A program made the position numbers and the translations under genes. From Nitrosomonadales bacterium (GTDB lineage: Bacteria; Pseudomonadota; Gammaproteobacteria; Burkholderiales; Gallionellaceae): a stretch of DNA of 64,000 nucleotides. Below the pieces are notes generated by a model. That model saw only the letters and a list, made by a program, of their open reading frames with translations. It was not told the DNA's origin and did no database searches. The first letter of the stretch is position 1; each line of letters opens with the position of its first letter. Shown here piece by piece: positions 54,027 through 62,517 of the stretch. The stretch lies in assembly GCA_016214695.1 (NCBI GenBank), contig JACRNY010000007.1, positions 1 through 64,000 of the forward strand. Reading direction: 5' to 3'.

Positions 54027-54697
54027 ACGAGAAATACGCGCGCATCACGCGCGAAGGCCTGTGGGACAACAACGTCGTGTTCGCGCAGATGCTGGCGCTG
54101 TGCCCGACACTGGCGGTGACCAGCAGCGCCACCAACGGCCTCGGTATGGGGCTGGCGAGCACGGCGGTGCTGCTGCTCTCCAACATCATCATCTCCAGCG
54201 TGCGCCAGTTCGTCAGCGCCGAAGTGCGCATCCCGGTGTACATCGTGCTCATCGCCACGCTGGTGACGTTGGTCGATATGAGCCTCAATGCCTGGGCGCA
54301 TGAACTATATAAAGTGCTGGGCCTGTTCATCGCCTTGATCGTCGTCAACTGCGCCATCCTCGGCCGCGCCGAAGCGTTCGCGTCGAAGAACAGCGTGTTC
54401 GACGCGGCGCTGGACGGGCTGATGATGGGCATCGGTTTCACGCTGTCGCTGGTGGTGATCGGCGGGGTGCGCGAGGTGTTCGGCAGCGGCACGCTGTTTG
54501 CCAACGCCCATCTGTTGCTCGGCCCGGCGTTCTCCTTCCTGGAGATGACCATTGTGCCGGAATACAAGGGCTTCCTGCTGATGATCCTGCCGCCGGGCGG
54601 GTTCATGGTGGTGGGTTTGCTGCTGGCCGCGAAGCGCGTGCTGGACCAGCGCCGCGCGGCGAAAGCGGCGGCCATGCCGGAAGCAGCAACTGTGTAG
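54023..54697 (+). CDS. rnfE: Electron transport complex subunit RnfE
   Basis: Protein of 224 residues with six predicted membrane helices. [20 protein letters not shown] is the RnfE N-terminus with a conserved cysteine, and [18 protein letters not shown] is the second cysteine-bearing motif that pairs with RnfA around the membrane [2Fe-2S] cluster. It overlaps rnfG by four bases, the only junction between consecutive rnf genes without a repeat. Confidence 0.95.
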   Translation: MNEKYARITREGLWDNNVVFAQMLALCPTLAVTSSATNGLGMGLASTAVLLLSNIIISSVRQFVSAEVRIPVYIVLIATLVTLVDMSLNAWAHELYKVLGLFIALIVVNCAILGRAEAFASKNSVFDAALDGLMMGIGFTLSLVVIGGVREVFGSGTLFANAHLLLGPAFSFLEMTIVPEYKGFLLMILPPGGFMVVGLLLAAKRVLDQRRAAKAAAMPEAATV

Positions 54698-54702
54698 CTA
54701 GC

Positions 54703-54838
54703 GTAGGGTGGGCACGTTTTGTGTGCCCACGCGGTTGCCGCAAATTGTTTATGCGTGGGCAGTGCGAACGGGTAACGGCACAGCCGTTGGGACCCGTCGG
54801 CCTACCCCTAGCGGGCACACAAAACGTGCCCACCCTAC
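54703..54838. repeat. Palindromic repeat, family A copy 3, with a nested insert (rnfE-rnfH)
   Basis: The family A arms GTAGGGTGGGCACG and CGTGCCCACCCTAC are intact, but the element is 136 bases instead of about 80. About 50 extra bases near 54761-54810 contain an unrelated nested hairpin (CGGGT, ACGGC with GCCGT, ACCCG). Confidence 0.88.
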
Positions 54839-54862
54839 ATGAGTATTATTGGAGTGATAAAC

Positions 54863-55144
54863 ATGCAGATCGGCGTCGCCTATTCAGAACCCGCACAGCA
54901 ACTCTGGCTGCGCATCGAAGTGCCGGACGAGACCACGGTGCAGCAGGCCATCGAGGAATCCGGCATCCTGAAGAAATTCCCGCACATCGACTTTGAGCAA
55001 TACAAGGTCGGCATCTTCGGCAAGACGGCTGAGCTGGATGCGCTGCTCAAACCCGGCGACCGCGTGGAGATCTACCGCGCCATCACCGCCGACCCTGCCA
55101 CCGTGCCGCGTCGCGTCATCGCCGGCGAGGACGACGAGGATTAA
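54863..55144 (+). CDS. rnfH: RnfH, RnfH/UPF0125-type ubiquitin-fold protein
   Basis: Protein of 93 residues. MQIGVAYSEPAQQLWLRIEV starts a beta-grasp fold, and VGIFGKTAELDALLKPGDRV with EIYRAITADP is the family signature; the tail is acidic (EDDED). RnfH is found at the end of rnf operons in Azotobacter and is needed for full nitrogenase activity there. The start at 54863 follows GGAGTGATAAAC; an ATG at 54839 would start within the repeat. Confidence 0.92.
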   Translation: MQIGVAYSEPAQQLWLRIEVPDETTVQQAIEESGILKKFPHIDFEQYKVGIFGKTAELDALLKPGDRVEIYRAITADPATVPRRVIAGEDDED

Positions 55145-55282
55145 TAGGCATTATTAAAAAAGGCCGGCCTCACTCCGATTCCCTCCTTGCGGCAAGGATT
55201 CTTTGCTAGCATGCGCGCTGCATGTGGCACGTAAGGGTTACCCGTAGCCGCGGAAGTCACTCAACTATTGGACAAGAACGCA

Positions 55283-56518
55283 ATGGAATCATCAGCCTCT
55301 CTGGAAATCGCAAAACACACCCTCCTGGTATTCGGCATCATCCTCGGCATCGGCACCTTCTCCGGCTTGCTGGCGCGCCTGGCGCGCGTGCCGGACGTGG
55401 TGGTGTTCCTGCTGATCGGCATGCTGATCGGCCCCGGCATGCTGGGCTTCGTCGACATCAAGGCGGATTCCACCATCAACCAGCTCATCCTGATCTTCGG
55501 TTCCAGCTACATCCTGTTCGACGGCGGCGCCTCGATCAAGCTCAAAGTGCTGAAACAGGTGTGGATCACGCTCGTGATCATCGCCACTATCGGCGTGCTG
55601 ATCACCGCCTTCATCACCGGTGTGGCGGCTTATTATTTCCTCGGCCTGCCGTTCATCGTCGCGCTGCTGCTGGGCACGGTGGTCGCCTCTACCGACCCCG
55701 CGACGCTGGTACCCGTGTTCAAGCAGATCAAGATCAAGGATCGCGTGGCGCAGACGGTAATGAGCGAATCCGCCTTCAACGACGCGATGGGCGCGATCCT
55801 GACTTTTGTCGTGCTCGGCGTCGCGATGGGTTCGGGCGAGTTCTCCCTTGGTGATGCCGTGCTCGAACTGTTCAAGGAGTCCATCATCGGTATCCTGATC
55901 GGCGGTATCCTCGGCTATCTTGCCGCCGTGCTGATATCGCATGAGAAATTCGGCTTCCTGCTCGAATATGCACCTGTCGTCACATTGATGGCTGTCATCG
56001 GCGCCTACATGGGCGCGGACGGCGCGCATGCCAGCGGTTTCATGGCGGTGTTCGTGTTCGGCGTCATGCTGGGCAACGCCGAGTCGCTGGGTTTCAAGCG
56101 CACCAGGGAAGAGAATCACGAGCTGGAAGATTTCATCCTGACCACCGCGCTCATCATGCGCATGTTCATCTTCATCCTGCTCGGCACCCAGGTCGATTTC
56201 GCACTGATGAACCAGTATCTGTGGGCGGGCGTCGCTGTGGTGGTCGTGTTCATGCTGGTGGCGCGTCCGGTCACCGTGTTCCTGTGCGCACTGCCGGACC
56301 GCCGCGCCAAGTGGTCATTCAAGGAGATGCTGTTCATGTGCTGGACGCGCGAGACCGGCGTCATCCCCGGCGCGCTGGCCGGCATGCTGGTGGGGATGAA
56401 AGCGCCGGGTGCGGAGATCATCGCCTCGGTCACTTTCATCGCCATCCTGATGACCATCCTCATCCAGGCCACCACCACCAAGTGGCTGGCGAAGAAGCTA
56501 GACCTGCTGGTCGAGTAG
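55283..56518 (+). CDS. CPA1-type sodium/proton antiporter
   Basis: Protein of 411 residues with about 12 membrane helices. LLGTVVASTDPATLVPVFKQ and MSESAFNDAMGAILTFVVLG carry the acidic ion-binding residues of the NhaP-type CPA1 family (TDPA and ND motifs). The C-terminus is short. A TTG 15 bases upstream is an alternative start. It lies after rnfH on the same strand, 138 bases on, and has its own terminator. Confidence 0.85.
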   Translation: MESSASLEIAKHTLLVFGIILGIGTFSGLLARLARVPDVVVFLLIGMLIGPGMLGFVDIKADSTINQLILIFGSSYILFDGGASIKLKVLKQVWITLVIIATIGVLITAFITGVAAYYFLGLPFIVALLLGTVVASTDPATLVPVFKQIKIKDRVAQTVMSESAFNDAMGAILTFVVLGVAMGSGEFSLGDAVLELFKESIIGILIGGILGYLAAVLISHEKFGFLLEYAPVVTLMAVIGAYMGADGAHASGFMAVFVFGVMLGNAESLGFKRTREENHELEDFILTTALIMRMFIFILLGTQVDFALMNQYLWAGVAVVVVFMLVARPVTVFLCALPDRRAKWSFKEMLFMCWTRETGVIPGALAGMLVGMKAPGAEIIASVTFIAILMTILIQATTTKWLAKKLDLLVE

Positions 56519-56548
56519 CGACAGCGATCTTCGCAGGCTTTCACGGAG

Positions 56549-56580
56549 AACAGCGGTGCATGCGCACCGCTGTTTTTTTT
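56549..56580 (+). terminator. Rho-independent terminator after the CPA1 antiporter
   Basis: An 11-bp perfect stem (AACAGCGGTGC / GCACCGCTGTT) with the loop ATGC is followed by eight T residues. Confidence 0.93.
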
Positions 56581-56583
56581 GGC

Positions 56584-58092
56584 TCAGAACAATGTCCATC
56601 CCGCGACCAGCGTGGTGACGATCGCATAGGGCAGTGCCATCCACAGCATGCGCCCGTAGCCGAGCCGGACCAGCGGTGCGATCTGCGAGGTCAGCAGGTA
56701 CAGGAACGCAGCCTGGCCGTTGGGAGTGGACATGCTGGGGATGCCCGTGCCCATGACCACAGCGACCGATTGCGCGTCGAACAGCTCGCGGCTGGTGAGT
56801 CCGGCGTCGAATGCGGCTTTGAGCTCTTTCATGTAGATGGCGGCGACGAACACGTTGTCGCTGATCGCGGAGAGTGCGCCGTTGGTGACGAAGATCATGA
56901 ACACCTGCATCTTGTCCTCCAGCGTCAGCACCCACTGGATGACCGGAGCGAACATGTTCAGGCTGCCGATCATCGCGACGATGACGTAGAACACGACCAG
57001 CAGCGAGGCGAACGGCAGCCCCGGCATGAAGGCCTCGGCGACATGGTGCTCGTCGGTGACGCCGGAGATGGACGATACGACGACGATGACGGCAAGCCCG
57101 ATCAGGCCGATCTCGGCGATGTGGAAGGCCAGCGCCAGCACCATGAGGATCGCGACGATGCCCTGCGCGACCAGCATCATGCGGTCGCGTGCAGTGTGGT
57201 TGGCGCGCAGGCGGCGGTCCTCGTCGATGAGTACCTGGCGCACGCCGGCTGGCAGTTCGGCGCCGTAGCCGAACCATTTGTTGCGTTCGATCACCCAGCA
57301 CACCGCGAAGCCGGCGAACAGCGTCGGCAGGCTGGATGGCGCCACCTGCCGGAAGAATTCCATGAAGTTCCAGCCGGCCTCGGTGCCGATGACGATGTTC
57401 TCGGGTTCGCCGACCAGCGTGCAGACCCCGCCGATCGCGGTGCCGATGGCGCCGTGCATCAGCATGCTGCGCAGCACGGCGCGGAACTGCTCCAGATCTG
57501 CACGGTGGAGCTCGTCCACATAGTCATCCGTCAGGTCGGGATCCTCGTGATAACCCTTGCTGGAAACGACGCGGTGATAGACCTCGTAGAAGCCGAGCGA
57601 CACGGCGACCAGCACGGCGAGGATGGTGAGCGCGTCGAGGAAGGCGGAGAACACCGAGACCACGACGATGATGACCATGTTCAGCGTCACCCGCGAGCGG
57701 ATGCCGAGCAGGATATGGCTGATCATGCGGTACAGCATGCCGCGCAGAAAATGCACGCCGGCGACCATGAAGATCACCAGCAGCAGCACCGGCAGGCCGT
57801 GCTCCACCTCGTGGTAGATCGCATGGGTGTCGGTCAGCCCGAGCGCGACCGCCTGCAGCGCCAGCAGGCCGCCGGGTTGCAGCGGGAAACACTTCAGCGC
57901 CATCGCCAGCGTGAAAATGAATTCGGCGAGGATCAGCCATCCGGTCAGCAGCGGCCCCAGCACGAAGTAGGCGACGACGTTGAGCAACAGACTGGCGACG
58001 ATGGCCTGTTTGTACCAGACGGGCGTGTGTCCGAGGAAGCTGTTCGCGAGGGTACGGAGTATTCCGTCATGGGTGGTGGTGGTCATGGTCAT
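56584..58092 (-). CDS. nhaB: NhaB sodium/proton antiporter
   Basis: Protein of 502 residues with 11-12 membrane helices. FLGHTPVWYKQAIVASLLLN at the start, VFSAFLDALTILAVLVAVSL, GAIGTAIGGVCTLVGEPENI and SAISDNVFVAAIYMKELKAA are characteristic of NhaB. It exports sodium at the cost of protons. It converges on the CPA1 antiporter gene with the terminator in between. Confidence 0.95.
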   Translation of the reverse strand: MTMTTTTHDGILRTLANSFLGHTPVWYKQAIVASLLLNVVAYFVLGPLLTGWLILAEFIFTLAMALKCFPLQPGGLLALQAVALGLTDTHAIYHEVEHGLPVLLLVIFMVAGVHFLRGMLYRMISHILLGIRSRVTLNMVIIVVVSVFSAFLDALTILAVLVAVSLGFYEVYHRVVSSKGYHEDPDLTDDYVDELHRADLEQFRAVLRSMLMHGAIGTAIGGVCTLVGEPENIVIGTEAGWNFMEFFRQVAPSSLPTLFAGFAVCWVIERNKWFGYGAELPAGVRQVLIDEDRRLRANHTARDRMMLVAQGIVAILMVLALAFHIAEIGLIGLAVIVVVSSISGVTDEHHVAEAFMPGLPFASLLVVFYVIVAMIGSLNMFAPVIQWVLTLEDKMQVFMIFVTNGALSAISDNVFVAAIYMKELKAAFDAGLTSRELFDAQSVAVVMGTGIPSMSTPNGQAAFLYLLTSQIAPLVRLGYGRMLWMALPYAIVTTLVAGWTLF

Positions 58093-58125
58093 GTCTTGTT
58101 CGGTTCGATATGTGAAGAGGTGTAT

Positions 58126-58773
58126 TCAGTTGCAGGCGCCGACAGAAGCCGGCTTGCAGATCCGGCCGTCCAGCCAGACGGTTCCGCTGAGTTTGGCGCC
58201 GAGGAAACGCGCGCGTCTTGCGGAAGCGTCGCTCAGGTCGGCCTGCTTCAGGTTGGCGTAATTGAGGTAGGCGCCATCCAGTCTGGCGCCATGCAGGATG
58301 GCCTGTTGCATGTCCGAATTGACGAGATCGGCGCGGGTGAGGTCGGCGCCGCTCAACACGGCCTGCGCGAGGTCGGCCTCTTCCAGGTCGGCCTTGGACA
58401 GCTGCGCACCGGCCAGACGTGCGCGCACCAGTGTCGAACGCTCCAGGTTGGCCCAGCGCAGATCGGCCCCTTCGAGGTTGGCGCCGCTGAGGTCGCTTTG
58501 CTGCAGTTGCGCGAATTGCAGGTTTGCACCGCGCAGGTCAGCCCCTTTTAGATTCGAACCGCTCAGGTTGGCGTGCTGCAGATCCGCGTTGCGGAAATCG
58601 CCGCCGTGCAGGTCGGCCTTGCGCCAGTCTGCCCGGTCGATTTTCATGCCCGCGCATTTCGCGTCGGCCTGCGGCATGCAGGCGGCCCGTGCCTGTCCGA
58701 CCGTGAGCGCGAAGACGAAGCAGGCAGTGACGAAGATCGGTATGCGTACGACCGGGGTGTGAAGTGGTTCCAT
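58126..58773 (-). CDS. Secreted pentapeptide-repeat protein
   Basis: Protein of 215 residues. A signal peptide (about 1-30, VTACFVFALTVGQARA) is followed by about 25 consecutive A(D/N)Lxx pentapeptide repeats (for example ADLHGGDFRNADLQHANLSG), which form a right-handed quadrilateral beta-helix. Cysteines lie near each end (CMPQADAKC, RICKPASVGAC). Probably periplasmic; function unknown. It is divergent from the histidine kinase gene. Confidence 0.85.
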   Translation of the reverse strand: MEPLHTPVVRIPIFVTACFVFALTVGQARAACMPQADAKCAGMKIDRADWRKADLHGGDFRNADLQHANLSGSNLKGADLRGANLQFAQLQQSDLSGANLEGADLRWANLERSTLVRARLAGAQLSKADLEEADLAQAVLSGADLTRADLVNSDMQQAILHGARLDGAYLNYANLKQADLSDASARRARFLGAKLSGTVWLDGRICKPASVGACN

Positions 58774-58933
58774 GGCATGCCTCGACTCTGTCTGATTGAT
58801 GTAGGCGGCAATGTAAAAGACTTCCCTGTCCGGGAAAATTCGGGCATACCGCTACGTGCAACACTTAGGGTCAGGCGGGTAAGGGTGTCCCTTACGTGCG
58901 CTGCGGATGCGCCATAGCGGGAAAACAGAGAGA

Positions 58934-60529
58934 ATGTCAGCCAGTGTAAAGAACAACGAAGCCATGCGATCGACACCGTCATCCCTGTTCGGCGGCCTTG
59001 CTTTCGTCGCCGTGTATGTCCTGCTCGACTGGGCCAGCTACCTGCACCCGATGTACGGGCTGAACATCACGCCGTGGAACCCGTCGCTCGCGCTCGGCCT
59101 GGTGGTGTGGTCCCGCGTCGGCAGGCTGGTGGCGATCCCGTGGTTCGCCGCCATCCTCATCGGCGAGGTGGTGGTGCGCGGTCTGCCAGCAACGCTGACG
59201 GTGACGCTGCTGCTGAGTGCGGTGCTGACCATCGGTTACGGCATCATGGCCGAGATACTGCGGCGCCGTTCCGGCGGCAGGTTGCTGCATGACCGCTTCC
59301 GCCTGCTGGCATGGCTGGCGGTCGTGGTCGCCGGGACGCTGGTGACCAGCACCGTCTACATCTCGTTGCTGTATGCCGTCGGACTCATTCCCGTCGGCGA
59401 CTGGGGGGTGGCGCTGGTGCGATTCTGGGTGGGGGACTGCGTCGGCATCGTCGTCACCATGCCGTTCTTCTGGTTGCTGCTGCACGACCGCAACGCACTC
59501 GGCAGGTTGTTCATGCGCAAGGAAACGGCGGCGTACATCGTGCTCGCGGTCGCGGCGCTGTGGTTGTCGTTCGGATTGGGCGGGGAAGGCGAGTTCCAGT
59601 ATTTCTACCTGCTGTTCCCGCCCATCGTATGGGCGGCGGCAAGGCAAGGGGTGCATGGTGCGGCCATCGCCGCCTTCATCCTGCAGGCGGGCATCATCGT
59701 TGCGGTGCAGTGGCAGAACCTGGTCGCGGTCACCGTATTCGAGCTGCAGATGCTGGGGGCGGTGCTCGCCTTCGTCGGTTTCTTCATCGGGGCGGTGGTG
59801 GACGAGAAGCAGCGCGTGAGCAAGGAACTGAGCCAGACACTGCGGCTGGCGGCGGCCGGCGAGATGGCGGCGGCGCTGGCGCACGAACTCAACCAGCCGC
59901 TCACGGCTTTGTCGGCCTACGGTTCCGCCTGCCGCAAGCTGCTCAGTTCCGGTGGCGACGATGAACGGCTGCGCGATACGATAGAACGCATGGTCGGCGA
60001 ATCGCACCGTGCCGCCGAGGTGGTGCGGCGCCTGCGCGATTTCTTCCGCACCGGCGCCACCCGGCTCGAAGCGATCAGACTGCCGGAACTGGTCGGCACG
60101 GTGGTACTGCAATTCGCCGACAAGGCGGCAATGCAAGGCATCGAACTGACGGCAGCGTCACTGCCGGAGTGCAAGTTGTTCGCCGACCGCTTGCAGATCG
60201 AGGTGGTGCTGCGCAACCTGATCGCCAATGCCGTCGATGCCGTGCTTGAACGTCCGGCCGGCCAGCGGCGCATCGTCGTCACGGCCGACGTCGCCGGCAG
60301 ACGGTTGCGCATCACGGTGAAGGACAGCGGTGCGGGTCTTACCGCAGAGCAGATATTGCGGGTGTTCGAGGCTTTCCAGTCGACCAAATCGAGCGGACTG
60401 GGGCTGGGACTGGCGGTCAGCCGTGCCATCGCGCAGGCGCACGGCGGTGATCTGGTGGCGGCGTCCGGGGAGGGCGGGGAATTCGTGCTTACATTGCCAT
60501 TGGGCGGAGAGGTGGAAGATGTCTCCTAG
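58934..60529 (+). CDS. MASE1-domain sensor histidine kinase
   Basis: Protein of 531 residues. The N-terminal about 290 residues form a MASE1-type membrane sensor with eight helices (WASYLHPMYGLNITPWNPSL, FWVGDCVGIVVTMPFF). The kinase part has the H-box AAALAHELNQPLTALSAYGS, N-box LRNLIANAVDAVLE, G1 VKDSGAGLTAE and G2 SGLGLGLAVSRAIA. Its last 11 bases overlap the response regulator gene. Signal unknown. Confidence 0.93.
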   Translation: MSASVKNNEAMRSTPSSLFGGLAFVAVYVLLDWASYLHPMYGLNITPWNPSLALGLVVWSRVGRLVAIPWFAAILIGEVVVRGLPATLTVTLLLSAVLTIGYGIMAEILRRRSGGRLLHDRFRLLAWLAVVVAGTLVTSTVYISLLYAVGLIPVGDWGVALVRFWVGDCVGIVVTMPFFWLLLHDRNALGRLFMRKETAAYIVLAVAALWLSFGLGGEGEFQYFYLLFPPIVWAAARQGVHGAAIAAFILQAGIIVAVQWQNLVAVTVFELQMLGAVLAFVGFFIGAVVDEKQRVSKELSQTLRLAAAGEMAAALAHELNQPLTALSAYGSACRKLLSSGGDDERLRDTIERMVGESHRAAEVVRRLRDFFRTGATRLEAIRLPELVGTVVLQFADKAAMQGIELTAASLPECKLFADRLQIEVVLRNLIANAVDAVLERPAGQRRIVVTADVAGRRLRITVKDSGAGLTAEQILRVFEAFQSTKSSGLGLGLAVSRAIAQAHGGDLVAASGEGGEFVLTLPLGGEVEDVS

Positions 60530-61139
60530 AGGTTATACCGTATACATGGTCGAAGACGACGCGCCGGTGCGCGATGCGCTCGGCCTGCTGCTGGGCCTGC
60601 AGGGATATCCCGTGGCCATGTTCGGGGATGCCGAGAGTTTCCTGTCCGCGCTCAAACCGGATTGGCGCGGGTGCGCGCTGATCGACATCCGCATGCCCGG
60701 CATGGACGGGCTGTCCCTGCAGAAACACCTGCGAGAAACAGGCTGCGACCTGCCGGTGATCGTGATGACCGCGCATGGCGATGTGGATTCGGCGCGCGAT
60801 GCGTTCCGTTCGCAGGCGGTGGACTTCCTGGAGAAGCCCGTCGAGCAGAACAGGCTGTTCGCCGCGATCGAGGAAGCGTTCGCGCGACAGGCTGCGACAC
60901 ATCAGGCAGAGCTCCAGCAAGGCGAGTTCGCACGCCTGCTGGCGACACTGACACCGCGCGAGAAAGAGGTGATGGAGATGGTGGTGGCCGGGCGGCACAA
61001 CCGCGAGATCGCGGAACTGCTCGGCATCAGCCCGCGTACCGTGGAAGTGCACAAGGCGCGCATGATGGCCAAGTTGCAGGTCTCCTGCGTGCCGGATCTG
61101 GTGCGACTGAACCTTGCGGGGCCGCGCGACCAGACATGA
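60519..61139 (+). CDS. FixJ/NarL-type response regulator
   Basis: Protein of 206 residues. The receiver domain has the acidic pocket VEDD, the phospho-acceptor aspartate in CALIDIRMPGMDGLSLQ, and the lysine in DFLEKPVEQ. The output domain is a LuxR/FixJ helix-turn-helix (LTPREKEVMEMVVAGRHNRE, LGISPRTVEVHKARMMAKL). The start at 60519 follows GGAGAGG and lies within the kinase gene, which implies coupled translation. Confidence 0.94.
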   Translation: MSPRGYTVYMVEDDAPVRDALGLLLGLQGYPVAMFGDAESFLSALKPDWRGCALIDIRMPGMDGLSLQKHLRETGCDLPVIVMTAHGDVDSARDAFRSQAVDFLEKPVEQNRLFAAIEEAFARQAATHQAELQQGEFARLLATLTPREKEVMEMVVAGRHNREIAELLGISPRTVEVHKARMMAKLQVSCVPDLVRLNLAGPRDQT

Positions 61140-61200
61140 CAAGCACCGCGCGACGAGTGGCGCGCGGTGAAGCGGGGCAGTAGAGAGCAGAGCGTTGGGG

Positions 61201-61246
61201 GGGGGAGACAGGTTGTGATACAACCTCGATCGCCCCCGTTTTTTCC
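61201..61246 (+). terminator. Probable terminator after the response regulator
   Basis: A 7-bp hairpin (AGGTTGT GAT ACAACCT) lies inside an outer GGGGG / CCCCC pair and is followed by GTTTTTT. Confidence 0.65.
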
Positions 61247-61333
61247 GCATTACACTGCTGAGATGTGACGGTTTGGCCGGTGTGTGGCGGACCGTTGAAG
61301 CGGACAAGCGATGACCCAGGGAGGAGTGGACGA

Positions 61334-62515
61334 ATGCCGGAGTCCTTGTTGTTGAATTCGGAGCTGATCTGGCCGCTGGTGCTGGCGCTCGCCTGGATGG
61401 CAGGCGAGTTCGGCCACCGCTGGACGGGTTTGCCGCGTATCAGCATCTATGGTCTGGTCGGTTTCGTGCTGGCCAACGGCCAGGCCGGCCTGTTGCCGGA
61501 GTCGGCCAGCATCACGCTGCTGGCGAACATCGCATTCGGTCTGATCCTGTTCGAACTGGGCTACCGCATCAACCTGCGCTGGCTGCGCAACAATCCCTGG
61601 CTGGGGGTGACCAGCCTGACGGAGGCGGTCGCCACCTTCGTCGCGGTGTTCCATGTCGCGCAGGCGTTCGCCATGCCGTTCATCCCTTCGCTGCTGCTGG
61701 CATCCCTCGCCATGGCGACCTCGCCGGCTGCCGTGCTGCGCGTGGTGAACGAGTTGCGCAGTTCCGGTCAGGTCACCGAACGCATATTGCATCTGTCCGC
61801 TTTCAATTGCGTGCTGGCCGTGTTCACTTTCAAGGTCATCGTCGGCCTGTGGGTATTCCAGAGCACCGGGGATGTCCTGCATGCGTTGTGGAACAGCCTG
61901 ATCGTACTGATGGTGTCAGCCGCGCTCGGCGGCCTCTTCGGCGTTGCAGTGCCCGCGCTGCTGTCCCGCCTCGGCAAGTCGGAACGCGATGCGACCGTCG
62001 CTTTCGCCATCGCGGTGATCATCCTGGTCGCGCTGACGCATGCGCTCAAATTCTCCCCGGTGCCGGCGGCACTCGCCTTCGGTCTGATGGCGCGCCACCG
62101 CCGCGTCGCCCTGAGCCAGGCCGAGCGGAACTTCGGCGTGCTGGGCAATCTGCTGACCGTGCTGCTGTTCGTGTTCATGGCGAGCACGCTGGAATGGCGG
62201 ATGGTGCTGGCCGGCGCAGGTCTTGCGCTGGTGTTGCTTCTCGTGCGTTTCGCGGTGAAGACGCTGTGCGTCGCCGCGTTCTCCCATCTGGGCGGCATCA
62301 CCTGGCGCAAGGGTGTGCTGACCGGAGTGGCGTTGACGCCGCTGTCGGCCTTCGTCATCCTGCTGCTGGAGCAGACCCGCCATCTCGGTATCGGCCTGAT
62401 CGATGAACTGAATGCGCTGGCGGCCATCACCCTGATGCTGGAGGTGATCGGCCCCGTCGTCACACACTGGGCGCTGGTCTTGGCCAAAGAAGTTCCGGAT
62501 ACGGACAGGAGCTGA
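61334..62515 (+). CDS. Kef/CPA2-type cation/proton antiporter
   Basis: Protein of 393 residues with about 12 membrane helices. FGLILFELGYRINLRWL and LASLAMATSPAAVLRVVNE match the CPA2 family, but the polar TSPA replaces the usual TDPA-like acidic motif region, so its ion selectivity is uncertain. No RCK/TrkA domain. It begins at MPESLLLNSELIW after GGAGGAGTGGACGA. It ends two bases before ybdK. Confidence 0.82.
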   Translation: MPESLLLNSELIWPLVLALAWMAGEFGHRWTGLPRISIYGLVGFVLANGQAGLLPESASITLLANIAFGLILFELGYRINLRWLRNNPWLGVTSLTEAVATFVAVFHVAQAFAMPFIPSLLLASLAMATSPAAVLRVVNELRSSGQVTERILHLSAFNCVLAVFTFKVIVGLWVFQSTGDVLHALWNSLIVLMVSAALGGLFGVAVPALLSRLGKSERDATVAFAIAVIILVALTHALKFSPVPAALAFGLMARHRRVALSQAERNFGVLGNLLTVLLFVFMASTLEWRMVLAGAGLALVLLLVRFAVKTLCVAAFSHLGGITWRKGVLTGVALTPLSAFVILLLEQTRHLGIGLIDELNALAAITLMLEVIGPVVTHWALVLAKEVPDTDRS

Positions 62516-62517
62516 CC

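Noticed and set aside
21266-54838. CRISPR-like repeat arrays
   Set aside because: The repeats are dispersed singly or as inverted pairs, never as regularly spaced direct repeats with spacers, and no cas genes are present.
56221-58551. A 776-codon open frame on the plus strand opposite nhaB and the pentapeptide gene
   Set aside because: It is rich in His, Gln, Asp and Arg with no domain pattern, the typical antisense shadow of a GC-rich membrane protein gene. nhaB on the other strand is complete and recognisable.
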